This document shows, piece after piece, positions 1 through 8,460 of a stretch of DNA of 64,000 bases. A program made the translations under genes and the position numbers. The stretch's first letter is position 1. Each line of letters starts with the position of its first letter. The notes below the pieces were generated by a model. It searched no databases. It saw only the letters and a program-made list of their open reading frames with translations, and was not told the origin of the DNA. The DNA comes from a bacterium (GTDB taxonomy: Bacteria; Bacillota; Clostridia; Lachnospirales; Lachnospiraceae), in the NCBI GenBank assembly GCA_023664305.1, contig JAMPFT010000011.1, forward strand, positions 16,128 through 80,127. Direction: 5' to 3'.

Positions 1-1
1 G

Positions 2-367
2 GAAGAGGAGGCGCGCCTGCAGGGGCTTTTGGAGAGGAAGGAAGGCTATGAGCGGGAGGCGGCCTCCCTGCTGTCCGGAACGCTGAATTTCCGAAAGATT
101 GAGGACAACCGGAAAGCGATACTGTGTATGGACGATTATATTGCCAGACAGAAACAGCGCATTCTTGTGGCGCAGAGGAATCTGGATCGGGCCAGAGAGC
201 GGCTCACGGAAGCGATGCGGGAGAGGAAAACCCACGAGAAGCTTAAGGAAAAAGCTTTCGAGCAGTTTTTGGCGGACGAGAAGCGTCAGGAAGGAAAAGA
301 AGTGGACGAACTCACCAGCTATACCTACGGGCAGCGCAGGAAGGAAGAGGCGGGCGAGGCGGTATAA
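2..367 (+). CDS. fliJ: Flagellar export protein FliJ, C-terminal part (5' end outside window)
   Basis: FliJ is the cytoplasmic stalk-like coiled-coil protein of the flagellar type III export ATPase complex; it links FliI/FliH to the export gate. The visible 121 residues are almost entirely charged alpha helix, with alternating Glu/Arg/Lys heptads, as in the C-terminal two thirds of the family (usual length about 145-150 residues). The reading frame is open through the left edge, so the true start lies outside the window; the TTG at 29 is not a believable start. It is followed 48 bases later by the MotE-like gene and fliK, the Bacillus order fliI-fliJ-ylxF-fliK. Identity rests on length, composition and position, since coiled coils carry few diagnostic residues. 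Confidence 0.8.
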   Translation, partial: EEEARLQGLLERKEGYEREAASLLSGTLNFRKIEDNRKAILCMDDYIARQKQRILVAQRNLDRARERLTEAMRERKTHEKLKEKAFEQFLADEKRQEGKEVDELTSYTYGQRRKEEAGEAV

Positions 368-415
368 GGCCTGGACAGGGGACTGACAGGAAGAGGCGGA
401 TAAGGGGTATTTGTT

Positions 416-1285
416 ATGGCGAATGAGATGACGGCAGCTGTTTCCGCGGAAGAGGAAAAGAAAAGAATACAGGGTGAAAAAAAGGATCTGAAGAAGCAGC
501 AGAAGGAACAGAAGAAGGAGGCCAAACGGCGGGCGAAGGAGATCGCCAGGCAGGAGGAGGATCTGGGTCTCGACGAGGGGAACGGACTGGTGACCTTTGG
601 CGCTACCGTCCTGATCGTACTGCTCTGGATCGCGGTGGTCTGCGTGATCGTAAAGCTGGATATCGGCGGCTTCGGAAGCTCCGTTCTGACGCCTATCTTA
701 AAGGATGTGCCCGTGGTCAATAAGATTCTGCCCGGGGTCTCGCTGACGGAGACGAACAATCCGGAGAATTACGGAGGATATTCCAGCCTGCAGGAGGCGG
801 TGGATTACATCAGACAGCTGGAGCTGGAGCTGGATCAGGCGCAGTCGGCCGCCAGGGCGAAGGATGAGGACATCGAGCGGCTCGTGGCCGAGGTGGACCG
901 TCTCAGACCCTTTGAGGACAGACAGGCGGAGTTTCAGCGCATCCAGACGGAGTTTGGCGAGGAGGTAATCTACGCGGAGAACGGCCCCGGCCCGGAGGCG
1001 TATCAGAAGTGGTATGAATCCTTTGATCCCGCCACGGCGGAATACCTTTACAAACAGGTCATTATTACCCAGCAGGCCAGCTCTCAGGTGCAGGAGTACG
1101 CGAAGGCCTACTCCAACATGAAGGCGAAGGACGCGGCGGAAATTTTCAACACCATGACGGACAATCTGAACCTGGTGGCAAAGATCCTGAACGCCATGTC
1201 GGCGGAGGAGAGGGGAGAAATTCTGGCGGCAATGGAGCCGGATATCGCGGCGCGCCTGACAAAAATTATGGACCCGGACTCTTAA
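416..1285 (+). CDS. MotE/YlxF-like flagellar membrane protein (MgtE-N-like C-terminus)
   Basis: A 289-residue protein with a lysine/glutamate-rich cytoplasmic head (residues 15-50), a single membrane segment (about 58-79, LVTFGATVLIVLLWIAVV), a coiled coil (about 125-165) and a C-terminal helical domain ending with 'AEIFNTMTDN...AKILNAMSAEERGEILAAM'. This repeated 'A..iL..M' pattern is typical of the MgtE N-terminal-like domain in MotE and B. subtilis YlxF. MotE stabilises stator or motor assembly in some bacteria; YlxF has no well-defined role. Its place between fliJ and fliK is the conserved ylxF position. The ATG at 416 follows a modest purine-rich site. The flagellar association is firm; the exact molecular role is inferred. 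Confidence 0.8.
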   Translation: MANEMTAAVSAEEEKKRIQGEKKDLKKQQKEQKKEAKRRAKEIARQEEDLGLDEGNGLVTFGATVLIVLLWIAVVCVIVKLDIGGFGSSVLTPILKDVPVVNKILPGVSLTETNNPENYGGYSSLQEAVDYIRQLELELDQAQSAARAKDEDIERLVAEVDRLRPFEDRQAEFQRIQTEFGEEVIYAENGPGPEAYQKWYESFDPATAEYLYKQVIITQQASSQVQEYAKAYSNMKAKDAAEIFNTMTDNLNLVAKILNAMSAEERGEILAAMEPDIAARLTKIMDPDS

Positions 1286-1308
1286 GTATCCGAGAAAAAA
1301 ACCGATAT
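1283..1308 (+). promoter_or_regulatory. Sigma-D (sigma-28) type promoter upstream of fliK
   Basis: TAAG at 1283-1286, then 15 bases, then CCGATAT at 1302-1308. This matches the Bacillus sigma-D consensus (TAAA-N15-CCGATAT) at all but one base. It lies in the only real gap in this part of the operon, 67 bases before the fliK start. A TATAAT overlaps it (1306-1311), so the housekeeping sigma could also act here. Confidence 0.5.
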
Positions 1309-1342
1309 AATGTATGGAGGCCGTTTTGGGCTTCCATACATT
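1309..1342 (+). other. Perfect inverted repeat directly behind the fliK promoter box
   Basis: AATGTATGGA (1309-1318) pairs fully with TCCATACATT (1333-1342), with a GC-rich inner stem and a small loop. The left arm begins inside the TATAAT. There is no good U-tract after it, so it reads more like a 5'-end hairpin or operator than a terminator. Confidence 0.5.
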
Positions 1343-1374
1343 GTACTTTGATAATTCAAGAAAGGAGGTCAGAA

Positions 1375-2739
1375 ATGACAAGCACACCTGTTAAAAACGT
1401 GGGCGCCGGCGCGGGCGTAATGATGCCGGTAAACACAAGGAACGCTTCGGACGGCGCTTTCCAGGCGGTCTGGAACAGCCAGTCGAAGAGGCAGACGGAG
1501 GCAGGAGCGGAAGGCGACAGCGCAAAAGCGGTGAAGAAAGCGCCGGGGGATTCTTTGAAGGCAAGGGATGAACACAGGGCTCGGACGGAAAAACGGGAGC
1601 CCAGCCGGAACGTGGAAGAGCGTACGGACATCCCGGAGGAAAAGCTCGAAGAAGCCGCGGAGGTTTTGACGGCCGCCGCTGCGGGGCTGCTTGCGGATAT
1701 CTCACAGGCTCTTGATGTGAGCGTGGAAGAGCTGCAGGAGGGCATGGAAGAGCTGGGCATGGAGATGACGGAGCTTTTAAGCCCGGGCAGGCTGGGAGAG
1801 CTTCTGCTGCAGGTAAAGGGGGCGGAGGACGCCTCGGCCCTGCTTACCGACGAGGAGATTTACGGGGATTACCGGAGGCTTACGGAGCTTTTGAACGGGA
1901 CGCTGCAGGAGAGCGCGCAGGAGCTGGAGAGCAGCCCGGAGGAGATCGGGCAGATTTTAGAGCAGCTTCAGGGCCGCGACGCTTCCGGGGCGGCGGAGCC
2001 CGTGATCGTTCTGGAGACGGAAGAGGAAGCGGAGAGTGTGGTGAAAGCGTCCCCGGAGGGAGAAAAGGAGTTTTCCGCTTTCCAGACTGCAGAGCAGGTT
2101 CCGGAGGCCGAAGTGCAGAGAGCGGACGGCAGGACGTCTTCCGAGTCCCAAAGCGGCGGGAAGGAAGAACGCCGGGGCGGGCACGGAGAGCAGAGAACCG
2201 ACCTGTTTGCGGAAAATTTAAGGGCCGGACAGCCTGAAGCCCAGATGAGACCCGAATCCGTGACGCAGAGCGCCGCGGACGTCGATACCGTGAATATCAT
2301 GCGGCAGATCATGGATTATATGAGGATCAATCTGAAGGCGGACGTCTCCAGCATGGAGATGCAGCTTCACCCGGCAAGCCTCGGGACGCTGCAGATTCAG
2401 ATCGCGTCTAAGGGAGGCGTGATCACGGCGAATTTCCTGACGCAGAACGAAGCGGTCAAGGCGGCGCTGGAAAGCCAGATGGTCCAGCTGAAGGAACAGT
2501 TTGAAGAACAGGGCGTCAAGGTGGAGGCAATCGAGGTCACGGTCCAGACCCATGAATTTGAGAGAAATCTCGATCAGGGGAGAGGAAACGGCGGACAGAG
2601 CAGAGAGCCTGCGAGAAGAGGACGCACCCGGAGGATTCAATCGGATGATGCCGTGCCGGGGGACGAGATGGCCCCGGAGGATCTTCTGGCGAAGGAAATC
2701 CTGACGGCGAACGGAAACACCGTGGATTACACGGTATAA
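1375..2739 (+). CDS. fliK: Flagellar hook-length control protein FliK
   Basis: FliK is a secreted molecular ruler that switches export specificity from rod/hook to filament substrates when the hook is complete. The 454-residue product has a long low-complexity Glu/Ala/Ser-rich N-terminal region and the conserved C-terminal Flg_hook domain (about residues 300-395), seen as 'MEMQLHPASLGTLQIQI' followed by 'QNEAVKAALESQM' and 'QLKEQFEEQG'. The ATG at 1375 is chosen because a perfect AAAGGAGGT lies at 1361-1369, five bases upstream; a TTG at 1348 in frame has no site. It stands 33 bases before flgD. A hydrophilic tail (about 400-454) follows the core domain. Confidence 0.93.
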   Translation: MTSTPVKNVGAGAGVMMPVNTRNASDGAFQAVWNSQSKRQTEAGAEGDSAKAVKKAPGDSLKARDEHRARTEKREPSRNVEERTDIPEEKLEEAAEVLTAAAAGLLADISQALDVSVEELQEGMEELGMEMTELLSPGRLGELLLQVKGAEDASALLTDEEIYGDYRRLTELLNGTLQESAQELESSPEEIGQILEQLQGRDASGAAEPVIVLETEEEAESVVKASPEGEKEFSAFQTAEQVPEAEVQRADGRTSSESQSGGKEERRGGHGEQRTDLFAENLRAGQPEAQMRPESVTQSAADVDTVNIMRQIMDYMRINLKADVSSMEMQLHPASLGTLQIQIASKGGVITANFLTQNEAVKAALESQMVQLKEQFEEQGVKVEAIEVTVQTHEFERNLDQGRGNGGQSREPARRGRTRRIQSDDAVPGDEMAPEDLLAKEILTANGNTVDYTV

Positions 2740-2772
2740 AGGAATGATCTGGAAGAAGAGAGGAGAATACGG

Positions 2773-3513
2773 ATGGCATTAGTACAGCCGGTCGAAAACG
2801 GCAAAATCGTTGAGACCGCATCCCAAAATTCATTAAAAAACAAATCAAAGACAAGCAACAGCGGTATGGATAAGGACGCTTTTTTACAGCTTCTGGTAGC
2901 GCAGATGCAGTACCAGGATCCCTTGGAGCCCACCTCCAATACCGAATTTATTTCCCAGTATGCACAGTTCTCCCAGGTGGAGCAGATGCAGAATATGGCG
3001 GCCAGCACGGAGCTGTCCCGGGCAAGCTCTCTTGTGGGCCAGCAGGTTTACATCAAGACGACGGATTCCTCCGGGAATACCCAGTATAAGGAGGGCCAGG
3101 TGGACTATGTGGTGTACGAGAACGGAAAGGCATACCTTTCCATCGAGGAATCCCTGTACTCCCTGGACGATCTGGATACGGTATTGGATAAGACCTACAA
3201 GGCCGCGTATGACAAGGCCTACGACTTTACGATCCGGCTCAATAAGCTTCCTGCAGTCGGCGGCGTAGAGCTTTCGGAGGCGAAGGAGATCGATGCGCTG
3301 GAGAAGATTTACAACGAGATGAACGACTACGAGAAGACCTTCCTGGCGGAGGAGACCGTCAAGAACCTGAACCAGTACATCGAAAAGCTGGCGGATGTCC
3401 GCAAGCTCGCGGGAGTGGAGAAGCCGTCAGAGGACGGGACGGAACCCGCGGAGGGCTCCGGGAGCGGGACGGATCCCGTGGAAGGCTCCGAAGACGGAGA
3501 GACATCCGAATAA
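2773..3513 (+). CDS. flgD: Flagellar hook assembly scaffold protein FlgD
   Basis: FlgD caps the growing hook and lets FlgE subunits assemble; it is discarded when the hook is finished. The N-terminal signature is clear: 'MDKDAFLQLLVAQMQYQDPLEP' followed by 'FISQYAQFSQVEQMQNM' (residues about 32-75). The 246-residue product carries a small middle domain and ends in a low-complexity Gly/Glu/Ser/Asp tail (about 215-246), which is unusual for FlgD and may be disordered. The ATG at 2773 has AGAGGAGAA about seven bases upstream. The order fliK-flgD-TIGR02530-flgE is the normal Firmicutes arrangement. Confidence 0.93.
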   Translation: MALVQPVENGKIVETASQNSLKNKSKTSNSGMDKDAFLQLLVAQMQYQDPLEPTSNTEFISQYAQFSQVEQMQNMAASTELSRASSLVGQQVYIKTTDSSGNTQYKEGQVDYVVYENGKAYLSIEESLYSLDDLDTVLDKTYKAAYDKAYDFTIRLNKLPAVGGVELSEAKEIDALEKIYNEMNDYEKTFLAEETVKNLNQYIEKLADVRKLAGVEKPSEDGTEPAEGSGSGTDPVEGSEDGETSE

Positions 3514-3570
3514 CGAAAAAAGGCGGATAAATCCGCCGGACACTTAAATAAATGCCACGGAGGGCACAGG

Positions 3571-3990
3571 ATGAATATTCAGAATAACGGTTATCTGTCA
3601 ATCGGGCAGTTGGCCGACCAATATCTGAACAGGCCGAAGGGAACGGAGAGCCGGGAGAACGGCGAGGGGCTCTCCTTCCAGGAAATCCTGCAGAAAAAGA
3701 GTCTGGAGTCCCTGACGGGGAATACGGACGCTGCGGGAAGTCTGAAATTCTCCAAGCATGCGCTGGGAAGGCTGAACGACAGAAATATCGAGCTAAACAC
3801 GGAGCAGCTTGAGAGACTCAACGACGGGGCGAGAAAGGCAAAACAGAAGGGAATCCGGGATTCTCTGGTCATCGTAGACCGGCTGGCCTTTATCGTAAAC
3901 GTGCCGAATCAGACGGTGGTCACCGCCATGGACAGCACGGCAACAGACGAAAACATTTTCACAAATATCAACGGAGCGGTTATCGCATAA
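3571..3990 (+). CDS. TIGR02530-family flagellar operon protein
   Basis: A 139-residue protein with the family's typical core 'FSKHALGRLNDRNIELN' followed by 'LERLNDGARKAKQKGIRDSLVIVD' and 'VNVPNQTVVTAMD' (about residues 60-125). This short protein is found between flgD and flgE in many Clostridia and Bacilli. Its role is not established; a chaperone or export-related job for hook proteins is only a guess from position. An ATG at 3571 has a GGAGGGCACAGG site upstream. The gap before it (3514-3570) contains nothing else that I can identify. Confidence 0.82.
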   Translation: MNIQNNGYLSIGQLADQYLNRPKGTESRENGEGLSFQEILQKKSLESLTGNTDAAGSLKFSKHALGRLNDRNIELNTEQLERLNDGARKAKQKGIRDSLVIVDRLAFIVNVPNQTVVTAMDSTATDENIFTNINGAVIA

Positions 3991-4068
3991 CCGGACCTGA
4001 CAGGAGGTTATGGCTTCCCGGATGACGGAGGGGAAGCGCGTTCCGTTTCGACAGGAGGAACAAATACT

Positions 4069-5862
4069 ATGATGAGATCACTTTACTCTGGCGTGGCAGG
4101 ACTGAAGACCCACCAGACCAAGATGGACGTTATCGGTAACAACATTTCAAACGTAAATACCGTTGCCTTCAAGGCAAGCTCCATTACCTTTAACGAGCTG
4201 ATGAGCCAGACCACCCAGAGGGCCAGCGGCCCCAACGCTACGACGGGAACCGGCGGCGTCAACGCCAGACAGATCGGTCTCGGCGTAAAGAGCGGCGCCA
4301 TCAATATCAATATCACGGGACAGGGCTCCACCCAGTCCACGGGCAACCCCTTTGACATCATGATCAACGGAGACAATTTCTTCGTGGTGAACAACGGACA
4401 GGAAAACTTCTTTACCCGGGACGGCTCCTTCTATGTGGACGGCGGCGGAAACCTTGCCATGACCAGCAACGGCTATAACGTCATGGGCTGGCAGGTGGAC
4501 GAGGAAACCGGCAATATCAAGAAGGATACGGTTTCTGCCCTGCGGATCATGAACGAGGTGAACCTGACCTATCCGCCGGAGGCGACCACGAGAGGCTACA
4601 TGGCGGGTATTCTGGATAAACATGACACGGATGTCACCAGCTCCAACGGCAAGGTTGTGAACATGAAGTTCTTCGACGCTTTGGGCTACAGCTATACCGC
4701 GAAATTTGTGTTCCGGCAGTCCGACGACGTGAACAGCTACAGCTTACAGCTGCAGAAGATTCTGGACTCCACCGGCAAGGAGGTGGATTTGAGCCCCGCG
4801 GCGGGAACGACACTCTTCGGCGATGCCAGGACGATGCAGGAAAAGACGGCGAAGGTGACCTTCGACAAGACGAATTACTCCTGGGATAACACCGGGAAGC
4901 TCACGAAGAACGGAGAGCTGGTGGCGGATGTCACGAGCCTTTACAATGCGGACGGAACCCTGAAGGACGGGGACGAGGAGATTACGCTCGGAGCCGGCGC
5001 GAATGCCGTGACGGTAACCGTACAGGAACAGCTGGACGAGATCGCCAAGGCGTACGGCTACGAGGGCTCCACGGAGGAGTTCATGAATCTGGTGTACGAA
5101 GCGCCCAACGATGTGGACGACGAGACGGCAGGCACGACCCAGCTGACCATCGCGGATATGCTGGCTAATTTGAGCAAGACTCCGGCGGGTGCGGAGGAGG
5201 GCGCAAACGCGACGCTGCCGACCTACCTGAACGCCGCTGACGACGCGGATACCTCCTTTGAGACAGCGGGACGCTACTTTGAGGGAATCAACGTGACCTT
5301 TAACGGCAACACCGGTTATATGCAGCAGGTGGGAAGCTCCACCACGAACTTTACCTCCGTGCTGAATCTCTCGGCCCTGGGCGGACAGTTCCAGGATATC
5401 ACGGTGGACTTTTCCAAGATCACCCTGTTTGACAACAAGGGTACGTCCACGGTCAGCGCCACCAACGGCGATCTGGAGGGACTGGGGACGGGACGCCGTC
5501 TGGGAGATATGATCGGCGTATCCATACAGCAGAACGGTATGATTTATGCCAACTACGACAACGGCATGACCAGGCTTCTGGGCCAGATCGCCACGGCGGC
5601 CTTTGCAAACGCCTCCGGTCTGGAGAAGAAGGGCGACAACCTGTACTCCGCAACGCTTAACTCCGGCGAGTTTGACGGAATCGGCGACGATATCACGGCA
5701 AACGGCGGCTACATGTCCACCGGACAGCTGGAGATGAGTAACGTGGACCTCTCCTCGGAGTTTACCGAAATGATTACCACACAGCGCGGTTTCCAGGCGA
5801 ACAGCCGTATCATCACGGTGTCGGATACCCTGTTGGAAGAATTAACTAACCTGAAACGTTAA
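4069..5862 (+). CDS. flgE: Flagellar hook protein FlgE
   Basis: FlgE polymerises into the curved hook, the universal joint between rod and filament. The 597-residue product begins with the axial-protein signature 'MMRSLYSGVAGLKTHQTKMDVIGNNISNVNT' region (quoted in part: LYSGVAGLKTHQTKMDVIGN) and ends with the partner helix 'SSEFTEMITTQRGFQANSRI' and 'VSDTLLEELTNLKR'. Both termini form the D0 coiled-coil domain; the long middle is surface-exposed and variable. AGGAGG at 4053-4058 supports a start at 4069 (ATG) or the adjacent ATG at 4072. It is at the long end for FlgE but ordinary for Clostridia. Confidence 0.96.
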   Translation: MMRSLYSGVAGLKTHQTKMDVIGNNISNVNTVAFKASSITFNELMSQTTQRASGPNATTGTGGVNARQIGLGVKSGAININITGQGSTQSTGNPFDIMINGDNFFVVNNGQENFFTRDGSFYVDGGGNLAMTSNGYNVMGWQVDEETGNIKKDTVSALRIMNEVNLTYPPEATTRGYMAGILDKHDTDVTSSNGKVVNMKFFDALGYSYTAKFVFRQSDDVNSYSLQLQKILDSTGKEVDLSPAAGTTLFGDARTMQEKTAKVTFDKTNYSWDNTGKLTKNGELVADVTSLYNADGTLKDGDEEITLGAGANAVTVTVQEQLDEIAKAYGYEGSTEEFMNLVYEAPNDVDDETAGTTQLTIADMLANLSKTPAGAEEGANATLPTYLNAADDADTSFETAGRYFEGINVTFNGNTGYMQQVGSSTTNFTSVLNLSALGGQFQDITVDFSKITLFDNKGTSTVSATNGDLEGLGTGRRLGDMIGVSIQQNGMIYANYDNGMTRLLGQIATAAFANASGLEKKGDNLYSATLNSGEFDGIGDDITANGGYMSTGQLEMSNVDLSSEFTEMITTQRGFQANSRIITVSDTLLEELTNLKR

Positions 5863-5889
5863 ATTAGGTATTCCCTTTTTTGACATTTG

Positions 5890-5898
5890 TGATATAAT
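5890..5898 (+). promoter_or_regulatory. Extended -10 promoter between flgE and flbD
   Basis: TGATATAAT at 5890-5898 matches an extended -10 (TGn-TATAAT). A TTGACA at 5880-5885 lies only seven bases upstream, too close to act as its -35. If used, it would start transcription of flbD-motA-motB inside the operon, a sensible place for stator genes to have extra control. Confidence 0.4.
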
Positions 5899-5899
5899 A

Positions 5900-5923
5900 G
5901 GGGGCGGAAGAAATTCCGCCCCC
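5900..5923 (+). other. Ten-base-pair perfect hairpin with GAAA tetraloop
   Basis: GGGGGCGGAA (5900-5909), loop GAAA (5910-5913), TTCCGCCCCC (5914-5923). The stem is perfect and GC-rich and the GAAA loop is a stabilising GNRA tetraloop. No U-tract follows directly; a T6 run occurs at about 5948-5953 after another GCCCCC. It may attenuate read-through from flgE or protect the 5' end of the flbD-mot message. Confidence 0.55.
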
Positions 5924-6006
5924 TCAAGTTGTGGCGGGACAGCCCCCTTTTTTCCGCCGCAGATGTCCGCAGCCGCAGCGTAAGAATGCTTCAAAGGAGG
6001 AATGCC

Positions 6007-6192
6007 GTGATAGAAGTAACCAAATTAAACGGTATCAGAATACTTGTAAACCCTCACTTGTTCGAGACGGTGGAGGAGACTCCCGATACCGTAATCACCC
6101 TGACCACCGGGAAAAAAATAATTGTAAAAGAAAGTAGACAAGAGATCAAAAAACTTGTAGAATTGTATAGAAAGGATATTTTTGCGGAATAA
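6007..6192 (+). CDS. flbD: Flagellar protein FlbD (SwrD family)
   Basis: A 61-residue protein reading 'MIEVTKLNGIRILVNPHLFE' then 'ETPDTVITLTTGKKIIVKES', the diagnostic layout of FlbD/SwrD. In B. subtilis SwrD (YlzI) sits at this exact spot between flgE and fliL and raises flagellar motor power for swarming. The start is a GTG at 6007, chosen because AAAGGAGG lies at 5993-6000 and the nearby ATG at 6002 hits a stop after one codon; the longer open frame upstream to 5929 has no ribosome site. motA follows after 32 bases, which fits a link to stator function. Confidence 0.9.
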   Translation: MIEVTKLNGIRILVNPHLFETVEETPDTVITLTTGKKIIVKESRQEIKKLVELYRKDIFAE

Positions 6193-6224
6193 TTCAAAAA
6201 ATGCAGAATGTTAGGTGATTTACA

Positions 6225-7016
6225 ATGGATATTGCGTCTTTAGCCGGGTTTATATTAGGGCTTATAATGGTCGTGTACGGCGTTATCAGTAGTGCGGGAC
6301 TGGGCGGATTTCATGAGTATATGAACTATCCGTCTGCGATTATCACTTTCGGAGGAGCGCTGGCGGCGACGCTGTGTTCCCACAGTATGCAGGACTTTAT
6401 AGGAGGTCTGAAAAGCTTCACATTGATTTTCAAGGCGCCTGCCTTGAATACCGCTGAGATGATTCAAAAGATTATCGACCTGTCAAACGTCGCCCGTAAG
6501 GAAGGACTTCTGTCTCTGGAGGAGGCGGCTGCCGAGATGGAGGAGCCCTTTTTGAAGAAAGGCGTGCTTCTGATCGTGGACGGTACGGATCCCGATCTGG
6601 TACGCGCGATTATGGAGACAGAGCTGGTAAGCGTTGAGAACCGTCATAAAGTAAGAATCGGATTTTGGGATACGCTGGCGTCCATGGGCCCTGCCTGGGG
6701 TATGATCGGTACGCTGGTAGGTCTGGTAGATATGCTGTACAACATGGGCGACGCGGCAGCCCTCGGCCCCGCTATGGCGGTGGCGCTGATTACGACGCTG
6801 TACGGCTCCCTGCTGGCGAACTGGGTTTGTACGCCGGTGTCGAACAAGCTGAAAGCGGACAACGCCAGCGAGATGATCCTCAAGGAGGTCATGATCGAAG
6901 GGCTTTTGTCGATTCAGGCGGGCGAGAACCCCAGGGTTATTGAAGAAAAACTGAAATCATTCCTTGCACCGAAAGACAGAGTTTCTTCTGAGGAAAGTGA
7001 GGGAGGTGAAGGATAA
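6225..7016 (+). CDS. motA: Flagellar motor stator protein MotA
   Basis: MotA forms, with MotB, the ion-driven stator that turns the flagellum. The 263 residues show four membrane segments: 'LAGFILGLIMVVYGVI', 'AIITFGGALAATLCS', 'MGPAWGMIGTLVGLVDML' and 'GPAMAVALITTLYGSLLANW'. The large cytoplasmic loop between segments 2 and 3 contains the charged residues that meet FliG, and the 'GP..GMIGTLVGL' motif is family-typical. The stop overlaps the motB start by one base (TAATG at 7014-7018), a sign of coupled translation. In B. subtilis motAB is a separate locus, so its position inside the fla operon is a clostridial trait. Confidence 0.96.
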   Translation: MDIASLAGFILGLIMVVYGVISSAGLGGFHEYMNYPSAIITFGGALAATLCSHSMQDFIGGLKSFTLIFKAPALNTAEMIQKIIDLSNVARKEGLLSLEEAAAEMEEPFLKKGVLLIVDGTDPDLVRAIMETELVSVENRHKVRIGFWDTLASMGPAWGMIGTLVGLVDMLYNMGDAAALGPAMAVALITTLYGSLLANWVCTPVSNKLKADNASEMILKEVMIEGLLSIQAGENPRVIEEKLKSFLAPKDRVSSEESEGGEG

Positions 7017-7846
7017 TGGCAAAGCGTCAGGAAGATACGCCGCCTGTCGGCTCGCCGGCGTGGATGGCAACCTTCAGCGATCTGATGAATCTTCTCCTTT
7101 GCTTTTTCGTAATGCTGTTTGCCATGTCAACCCTCGAGGAGAGCAAGCTTCAGGCGTTCGTGGCGGCCATGAACAATACGTTCAGTATTTTCGACGGCGG
7201 CGCTACGGCCATCGGCGACGGGATGCTTGTCAGCAACGGCGTCAGCCAGCTCAACGAGCTGGATGAGTATATCAACAGCACGGGCAAGACGGCCGACAGC
7301 GAGACGGACGGCGACAAGCTGGAAGAGTTTGATTTTTCCCAGGAGGCTCTGGAGAATCTGGAGCAGTATTTAAATGAGGAAAATCTCCAGGCGAACGAGG
7401 AGATGGCGGAGCAGTACGAGGAGGCCGTCGAGGAGCAGCAGATCGGCGACGAGGTGGATATCAGCTTTACGGAACAGTACATACAGCTTTCCATGAGCGG
7501 CGCTCTCCTTTATGATTCGGGAAGCGCGAAGCTGAAGGAGGATGCGCAGGAGGTACTGAACAAGGTAGGGGGAATACTGGAGCGTTACGCCGGGAACGGT
7601 ATCATAGAGATTCTGGGACATACGGATAACGTCCCGATGAGCAGCCACCAGTACGCCAGCAACGAAGAGCTCAGCAGCGCCAGGGCGCTTTCCGTGTTCT
7701 ACTATCTGCAGGACACCACGCTTTTGGATCCCGCCCGCATGAAGCATTCCGGCATGGGAGAGCGCGAGCCTGTGGCGGACAATTCCACCGCGGAGGGGCG
7801 CAGCAGGAACAGGCGGGTTGAGATCAGAATTTATAATCATTCCTAA
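7016..7846 (+). CDS. motB: Flagellar motor stator protein MotB
   Basis: MotB anchors the stator to peptidoglycan and carries the ion-binding aspartate. The 276-residue product has the single membrane segment with the essential Asp just inside it ('FSDLMNLLLCFFVMLFAMS', about residues 21-39), a linker rich in Glu, and a C-terminal OmpA-like peptidoglycan-binding domain with 'IEILGHTDNVPM' and 'ELSSARALSVFYYL...GMGEREPVADNSTAEGR' (quoted in parts; about 165-270). Its ATG overlaps the motA stop. The residues next to the critical Asp do not settle whether protons or sodium drive the motor. Confidence 0.95.
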   Translation: MAKRQEDTPPVGSPAWMATFSDLMNLLLCFFVMLFAMSTLEESKLQAFVAAMNNTFSIFDGGATAIGDGMLVSNGVSQLNELDEYINSTGKTADSETDGDKLEEFDFSQEALENLEQYLNEENLQANEEMAEQYEEAVEEQQIGDEVDISFTEQYIQLSMSGALLYDSGSAKLKEDAQEVLNKVGGILERYAGNGIIEILGHTDNVPMSSHQYASNEELSSARALSVFYYLQDTTLLDPARMKHSGMGEREPVADNSTAEGRSRNRRVEIRIYNHS

Positions 7847-7874
7847 GGAAAGTAAGAAATAAGAGGTTTAAGCG

Positions 7875-8414
7875 ATGAAAAAGAATTTACTCAGTGTATT
7901 GATCCTTGTTTTACTGATTGTGAATATTGCGCTGACGGCGGTGATGATGATCAGCGTGACGGGAACCAACAAGAAGACGGCGGAGTTAGTCACCAGTATC
8001 ACGACGGCGTTAAACATAGAGCTTTACAATCCGGGCGGGGTGGCTGTGACGGATGTGCCGATTTCCGAGACGGACACCTATGTGATGGAGGAGATGATGA
8101 TTCCCCTGGCCCCGTCGCTTAACGAAGACGGCACCGTCGATTCCAGGAAGCAGAATTACATCATTTTTACGCCGTCCCTGCTCCAGAACACAAAGCATAA
8201 GGATTATAAGAAGATGGGCGGAGAGGAGAATATGGCGGCCGCGGCCAGCATCGTCATGGACACCATAAACTCCGTGGTAGGCCAGTACACTCTGGAGGAA
8301 TGCCAGCAGGATTTCGACCGGATCAGGGAAGAGATCCTGAAGGAAATACAAAACAAGTTCGGATCGAATTTCATCTTCCGGATTGCAGTCAGCGGAGTGA
8401 AGTTCGGCTCCTGA
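7875..8414 (+). CDS. fliL: Flagellar basal body-associated protein FliL
   Basis: A 179-residue single-pass membrane protein: membrane segment at about residues 5-28 ('LLSVLILVLLIVNIALTAVM') followed by a stomatin-like extracytoplasmic domain. FliL surrounds stator units and helps keep them active under load. The C-terminal part 'EEILKEIQNKFGSNFIFRIAVSGVKFGS' region fits the family end, where the last beta strand is exposed. Position between motB and fliM is standard. The start at 7875 has AAGAGG about ten bases upstream. Confidence 0.88.
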   Translation: MKKNLLSVLILVLLIVNIALTAVMMISVTGTNKKTAELVTSITTALNIELYNPGGVAVTDVPISETDTYVMEEMMIPLAPSLNEDGTVDSRKQNYIIFTPSLLQNTKHKDYKKMGGEENMAAAASIVMDTINSVVGQYTLEECQQDFDRIREEILKEIQNKFGSNFIFRIAVSGVKFGS

Positions 8415-8460
8415 TGCCGAAAGGGCGGACAGGAAAAGCAGCGACGGGAGGTGAGCTTGT

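Noticed and set aside
5880-5898. TTGACA and TATAAT close together as a full promoter
   Set aside because: Only seven bases separate them, so they cannot be a -35/-10 pair. Only the extended -10 is kept, at modest confidence.
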